Assembly: GCA_903832325.1 (NCBI GenBank)
Contig: CAILBC010000026.1
Span: 219,457 to 283,456, forward strand
Origin: an uncultured Sphingomonadales bacterium
Lineage (GTDB): Bacteria > Pseudomonadota > Alphaproteobacteria > Sphingomonadales > Sphingomonadaceae
Direction of reading: 5' to 3'
Length of the DNA: 64,000 bases
Shown in pieces: positions 61,114 to 64,000 of this stretch (position 1 is its first letter; each line of letters starts with the position of its first letter). The notes under the pieces are model-generated. The model was not told the DNA's origin. It saw only the letters and a program-made list of their open reading frames with translations, and made no database searches. Both the position numbers and the translations under genes were made by a program.

Positions 61114-62439
61114 ATGACTGCCCCTTCGCGCCCTCGCGCCCCCGTTTCCCGAACCCCGCGCGCCGCCCCGGCCGACATTCCCGGCGCGGCGGCCCGTCTC
61201 GCCGCATTGCGCATGGTCGATGCGGTGTTGCGCCGCGGCGATCCGCTGGACCAGGCCGCGCCGCCGTTGCTGCGCCCGGTGCCGCGCGCGGATGATCGCG
61301 CGCTGGCCCAGGCGATCGCGCAGGAAACCTTGCGCTGGCTGGTCGATCTCGATGCGCTGATCGACAGTGCCACTGCGCAGATCCTGCCCGATGATGCCAA
61401 GGCGCGCGCCGTGCTGCGGCTGATGCTGGTGCAGGTGCAGCGGCTGTGCCTGCCGCCGCATGCGGTGATCGCGACCGGGCTGCCGCTGCTGGGCGGCGGG
61501 CCGCGCCGTCTGGCGCACGGGGTGTTTTCAACGCTGCTGGGCCGGGGCCTGGCGGCGGCCTTGCCGGCCACACCCACATTGCCCGCGCCGGTCGCCGCGC
61601 GCTGGGCGGCAGCGTGGCCCGATCGGGTTGCCGCAATCGCTGCGGGCCTGGCCGAACCGCCGCCGCTCGACCTGACGCTGGCCGATCCGGCACGGACTGC
61701 CGAATGGGCCGAACGGCTGGGCGGCACCAGCCTGATGCCCGGCCATGTGCGGCTGGCACGCGGCGGCGCGGTCGAAGCGCTGGAGGGCTTTGCCGAGGGC
61801 GCGTGGTGGGTGCAGGATCTGGCCGCGACAATTCCGGCGCGGTTGCTGGGGGCACCAGAGGTTGGTGCCGGGATCGGGAGACGCGCGCTTGATTTGTGCG
61901 CGGCGCCGGGCGGCAAGACGCTGCAACTGGCCGCAGCCGGCTGGGATGTGACCGCGCTCGACAAATCGGCACGCCGGCTTGATCGGCTGCGTGACAATCT
62001 GGCGCGCACCGGGCTGTCGGCACAGATCGTGACAGCCGATGCCTGCGACTGGACGCCCGATGCACCGTTCGATGCCATTCTGATCGATGCGCCGTGCAGC
62101 GCCACCGGCACTTGTCGTCGCCACCCCGATGTGCTCCACCGCCTGGCCGCAATCGATGATCTGACGGCGCTGCAGGGCGCGCTGCTGGCGCGCGCGGCGG
62201 GCTGGCTCAACCCCGGTGGCACACTTGTCTATGCGGTCTGTTCGCTGGAGCCCGCAGAGGGTGAGGCGCAGGCGCAGCAGTTTGGCAACCGGCTGATGCC
62301 TGATCCGATCATCGCGGCCGAACTGCCCGAAGGGCTGGTTCCCACCGGGCAGGGCTGGCTGCGCACCGACCCCGGGATGGTTGCCGGGGCTGGCGGGCTT
62401 GACGGCTTCTTCGCCGCGCGGTGGCGGCGCGAAGCGTAA
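61114..62439 (+). CDS. rsmB: 16S rRNA m5C967 methyltransferase
   Basis: 441 residues. The first 150 form a NusB-like RNA-binding domain ('RLAALRMVDAVLRRGDPLDQA', 'ALAQAIAQETLRWLVDLDALI'). The SAM methyltransferase follows with 'RRALDLCAAPGGKTLQLAAAG' (motif I), the catalytic Cys in 'DAPCSATGTCRRHPDV' and the second Cys in 'YAVCSLEPAEGE'. It methylates C967 of 16S rRNA. The IS element begins about 9 bp after its stop, so the gene itself is intact. Confidence 0.94.
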   Translation: MTAPSRPRAPVSRTPRAAPADIPGAAARLAALRMVDAVLRRGDPLDQAAPPLLRPVPRADDRALAQAIAQETLRWLVDLDALIDSATAQILPDDAKARAVLRLMLVQVQRLCLPPHAVIATGLPLLGGGPRRLAHGVFSTLLGRGLAAALPATPTLPAPVAARWAAAWPDRVAAIAAGLAEPPPLDLTLADPARTAEWAERLGGTSLMPGHVRLARGGAVEALEGFAEGAWWVQDLAATIPARLLGAPEVGAGIGRRALDLCAAPGGKTLQLAAAGWDVTALDKSARRLDRLRDNLARTGLSAQIVTADACDWTPDAPFDAILIDAPCSATGTCRRHPDVLHRLAAIDDLTALQGALLARAAGWLNPGGTLVYAVCSLEPAEGEAQAQQFGNRLMPDPIIAAELPEGLVPTGQGWLRTDPGMVAGAGGLDGFFAARWRREA

Positions 62440-62447
62440 TACCATAT

Positions 62448-62722
62448 GTGGACGGCCTCCTCCCTGCAAGTCGGTCACAGAGATTTGATCTAATCGCTTG
62501 CGTCCATATGTCCGGCCTTTGGGTGCGTCCGCACATGGGCGCTGGCCAAGATGGTTTCCGCGACAAGGGTTCCAAACAAAGTGACGACCACAAAGGGCCA
62601 TTGGTATTATCGGAGTGTCACTTGTCTCGGATCGATAGATCCACACCATCTGCTATTCCTGCAAGTTCAGGCACCAGATCAGCACGGCAGCGTCAATATC
62701 TGCTCGCCGTGACTGACTGATC
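62448..62722 (-). ncRNA. Candidate guide (bridge/seeker) RNA region of the IS
   Basis: The 275-bp 3' non-coding end of the element. In IS1111-type members the recombinase-bound guide RNA is made from this side of the gene. The segment CCATATGT at the left junction (62442-62449) recurs inside at 62504-62511, and both are followed by a GGCCT block, as a guide loop matching the junction would show. Exact RNA ends cannot be read. Confidence 0.35.
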
Positions 62723-63766
62723 TCAAGCTGCGCGTGCCTGAGGCGGCAGCGCGGTGTTTCCTTGATATGCTTCACCGGTCATCATCATTTTCCAGGCAAT
62801 GCGGGCGATTTTGTTGGCCAATGCAACCGCGACCAGCTTTGGCGGTTTGCGCTTGAGCAACTCAAGCAGCCAGGGCGTGCCGTTCTTTCCACGTCCCGCC
62901 CTCACATGCTGCAGGAGCGATGTAGCTCCGACCACGAGCGTGCATCGCAGCGTCTCGTCGCCTGCCCGGGTGATGATGCCTGGCCTGCTCTTTCCAGCCG
63001 TCGAATGGTCTTTGGGCGTCAGACCCATCCATGCCGCAAACTGGCGACCGGATGCGAAGAGCTCCGGCGCTGGCGTCTTCATCATCAGCAAGGCAGCCCC
63101 GACCGGCCCGACGCCAGGGATTTGCGCCAGGCGACGGCTGCACTCATTGGCGCGATGCCACTTCAACAACTTCGCATCGATGTCGCCGAGCTGTTCAGCC
63201 AGTTGCCGATATTCCATGGCATGGGACGCGAAGAGTTCCCGCGCAAGGGGGGGGATCGCAGGGTCGATGGCGATACGATCGAGCAATGGCTCGATCTTGC
63301 CCATGCCCTTGGCCGCCGTGAGCCCGAATTCGGCCGCATAGCCTCTGATCGCGTTGGCGAGTTGCGTTCTGTTTCGAACCAGCCTGTCGCGCATCCCCAT
63401 CAGCATCAGTGATGCCTGCTGCTCGGCGCTTTTCACCGGAACGAAGCGCATGGTCGGCCGACTCATCGCCTCGCACAGTGCCTCGGCGTCTGCTGCGTCA
63501 TTCTTGCCGCGCTTCACGTAAGGCTTTGCTAATTGAGGGGCGATCAGCTTTACGTCATGGCCCAGCGCGCCCAGCAACCGGGCCCAGTGATGCGAACTGC
63601 CACAGGCTTCGATCGCGATCACCGTCGCCGGAAGCTTCTCAAAAAACGCAATCATTTCCGACCGGCGCAGCTTCTTGCGCAACACCGGCTGCTCAGCAGC
63701 ATTCACACCATGCAGCTGAAAAACATGCTTTGACGTATCCATGCCGATACGGATAATCTGTTCCAC
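62723..63766 (-). CDS. IS110-family transposase (DEDD recombinase)
   Basis: 347 residues from a GTG at 63766 (MEQIIRIGMDTSKHVFQLHG), with AGGAG 8 bp upstream. RuvC-like DEDD domain: D10, the Glu in 'VIAIEACGSSHHW', and the Asp pair in 'KNDAADAEALCEAM'. C-terminal Tnp domain: 'LAQIPGVGPVGAALLMMKT' and 'QFAAWMGLTPKDHSTAGKSRPGIITRAGDETLRCTLVVGA', carrying the catalytic Ser. It has no inactivating change, so the element could be active. The upstream extension of the frame comes from the REP-like repeat and is not coding. Confidence 0.95.
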   Translation of the reverse strand: MEQIIRIGMDTSKHVFQLHGVNAAEQPVLRKKLRRSEMIAFFEKLPATVIAIEACGSSHHWARLLGALGHDVKLIAPQLAKPYVKRGKNDAADAEALCEAMSRPTMRFVPVKSAEQQASLMLMGMRDRLVRNRTQLANAIRGYAAEFGLTAAKGMGKIEPLLDRIAIDPAIPPLARELFASHAMEYRQLAEQLGDIDAKLLKWHRANECSRRLAQIPGVGPVGAALLMMKTPAPELFASGRQFAAWMGLTPKDHSTAGKSRPGIITRAGDETLRCTLVVGATSLLQHVRAGRGKNGTPWLLELLKRKPPKLVAVALANKIARIAWKMMMTGEAYQGNTALPPQARAA

Positions 63767-63846
63767 GGGCGGTCTCCTCGTTTGAGATTGCAACAACCTC
63801 ATTCTGGCACATCGCGATGCCGTACGGAGGCCGTCCACCCCAACAA

Positions 63847-63936
63847 TGTGCAGTGAGCTTCGCTCATTGCACATTGGTATAAGCCCGCGCGGCGCTTGAG
63901 CGTCACGTTGTGCGATGAGTTTCACTCATCGCACAA
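63847..63936. repeat. REP-like palindromic element, copy C
   Basis: Two hairpins: TGTGCAGTGAGC (63847-63858)/GCTCATTGCACA (63862-63873), and the perfect TTGTGCGATGAGT (63908-63920)/ACTCATCGCACAA (63924-63936), joined by a GC core containing AAGCCCGCGCGGCGCTTGAG. Lies 9 bp beyond the right inverted repeat of the IS. Bases 63937-64000 show nothing further. Confidence 0.82.
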
Positions 63937-64000
63937 CCGTATCAGTGTCTGACCCGAAACTCCGTTTCGGGAAGTCGGTACCGGCCCGCTCCCCCACCCG

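Larger units (their letters stand above)
62448..63838 (-). mobile_element. IS110-family insertion sequence, IS1111-type
   Basis: Bounded by 13-bp inverted repeats GTGGACGGCCTCC (62448-62460) and GGAGGCCGTCCAC (63826-63838), about 1.39 kb. One transposase gene on the minus strand. The 5' non-coding end is about 70 bp and the 3' end about 275 bp. Short subterminal inverted repeats and a long 3' non-coding end are typical of the IS1111 group. True ends may extend a few bases beyond the repeats. It lies between rsmB and REP-like copy C; the left flank (TAATACCATATGTG) resembles the REP edge (TTATACCAATGTG read on the minus strand). Confidence 0.85.

Noticed and set aside
63767..63925. N-terminal extension of the transposase frame
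   Set aside because: The extra codons are encoded by the inverted repeat and REP element; the conserved N-terminus starts at the GTG at 63766, which has a good ribosome site.
1..64000. tRNA, rRNA or prophage genes
   Set aside because: I looked for T-loop GGTTCGANTCC-type motifs, rRNA stretches and phage structural or integrase genes on both strands and found none I could support.

Overview
The window is high-GC chromosomal DNA that looks like an alphaproteobacterium of the order Sphingomonadales. Evidence: a serine palmitoyltransferase of 420 residues whose catalytic residues fall at the same numbers as in the Sphingomonas enzyme (H159, D231, H234, K265) with its own acyl carrier protein, a DivK-type regulator, the leuS-lptE-holA order, DUF3572, DUF455, DUF3576 and DUF1674 genes, and a one-cysteine DksA. 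Genus cannot be fixed from the sequence alone. No rRNA, tRNA or CRISPR array was recognised.

Layout. 1-12.0 kb (minus strand): an exopolysaccharide locus. It holds an initiating polyprenyl glycosylphosphotransferase, a UDP-glucuronate 4-epimerase-like enzyme, a small secreted Gly-rich protein, an O-antigen ligase/polymerase-like membrane protein, then a tight run of Wza-like export lipoprotein, Wzc-like co-polymerase with tyrosine kinase, a repeat protein, a GT4 glycosyltransferase and a second polymerase-like membrane protein cut by the window edge. 12.4-30 kb: mostly housekeeping genes (holA, lptE, leuS, phaB-like reductase, murA, galU, an acyl-CoA synthetase/P450 pair, an M23 peptidase, DUF455, bcp, glnE). 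30.07-30.97 kb: a vapBC-type toxin-antitoxin pair placed directly upstream of glnE, with an unusual fused antitoxin. 31-34.5 kb: agmatine deiminase, then wecB-wecC (UDP-ManNAcA supply). 34.5-39.4 kb: small unknown genes, a self-regulated GbsR/MarR-type repressor with a membrane SRPBCC protein, an LprI-like protein, and a sterol-desaturase-family operon. 39.8-46 kb: an RGG-rich double cold-shock protein, argD-argF-hslO, queC and an MFS transporter. 46-52 kb: a GNAT-fold protein, OmpA, a YqaA-like membrane protein, then acp-spt-SGNH hydrolase (sphingolipid start). 52-61 kb: a frameshifted serine hydrolase, divK, a translationally coupled five-gene run (DUF3572, HAD, RidA, GDPD, FemAB-like), Sel1, dksA, PilZ, an orphan solute-binding lipoprotein. 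61-64 kb: SDHAF4-like protein, rsmB and an IS110-family (IS1111-type) insertion sequence next to a REP-like palindrome element.

How they fit. galU (UDP-glucose), the 4-epimerase (UDP-galacturonate) and wecBC (UDP-ManNAcA) can all feed sugar-polymer synthesis, but only the first 12 kb has the assembly and export genes. spt and acp start sphingoid-base synthesis; the GNAT-fold protein 3-4 kb away is a possible ceramide-synthase-like partner.

The strongest unusual signals are: (1) an antitoxin in which a DUF7662-like domain replaces the DNA-binding end of VapB; (2) a GbsR/MarR-type gene with a near-consensus promoter predicted to start transcription at the A of its own ATG, inside a perfect 22-bp palindrome, with a degenerate copy before the next gene; (3) a REP-like repeat family in three copies, one beside an IS1111-type element with a 275-bp 3' non-coding end that could encode a guide (bridge/seeker) RNA; (4) short tandem duplications of 13-17 bp sitting on or just after the stop codons of several unrelated genes.
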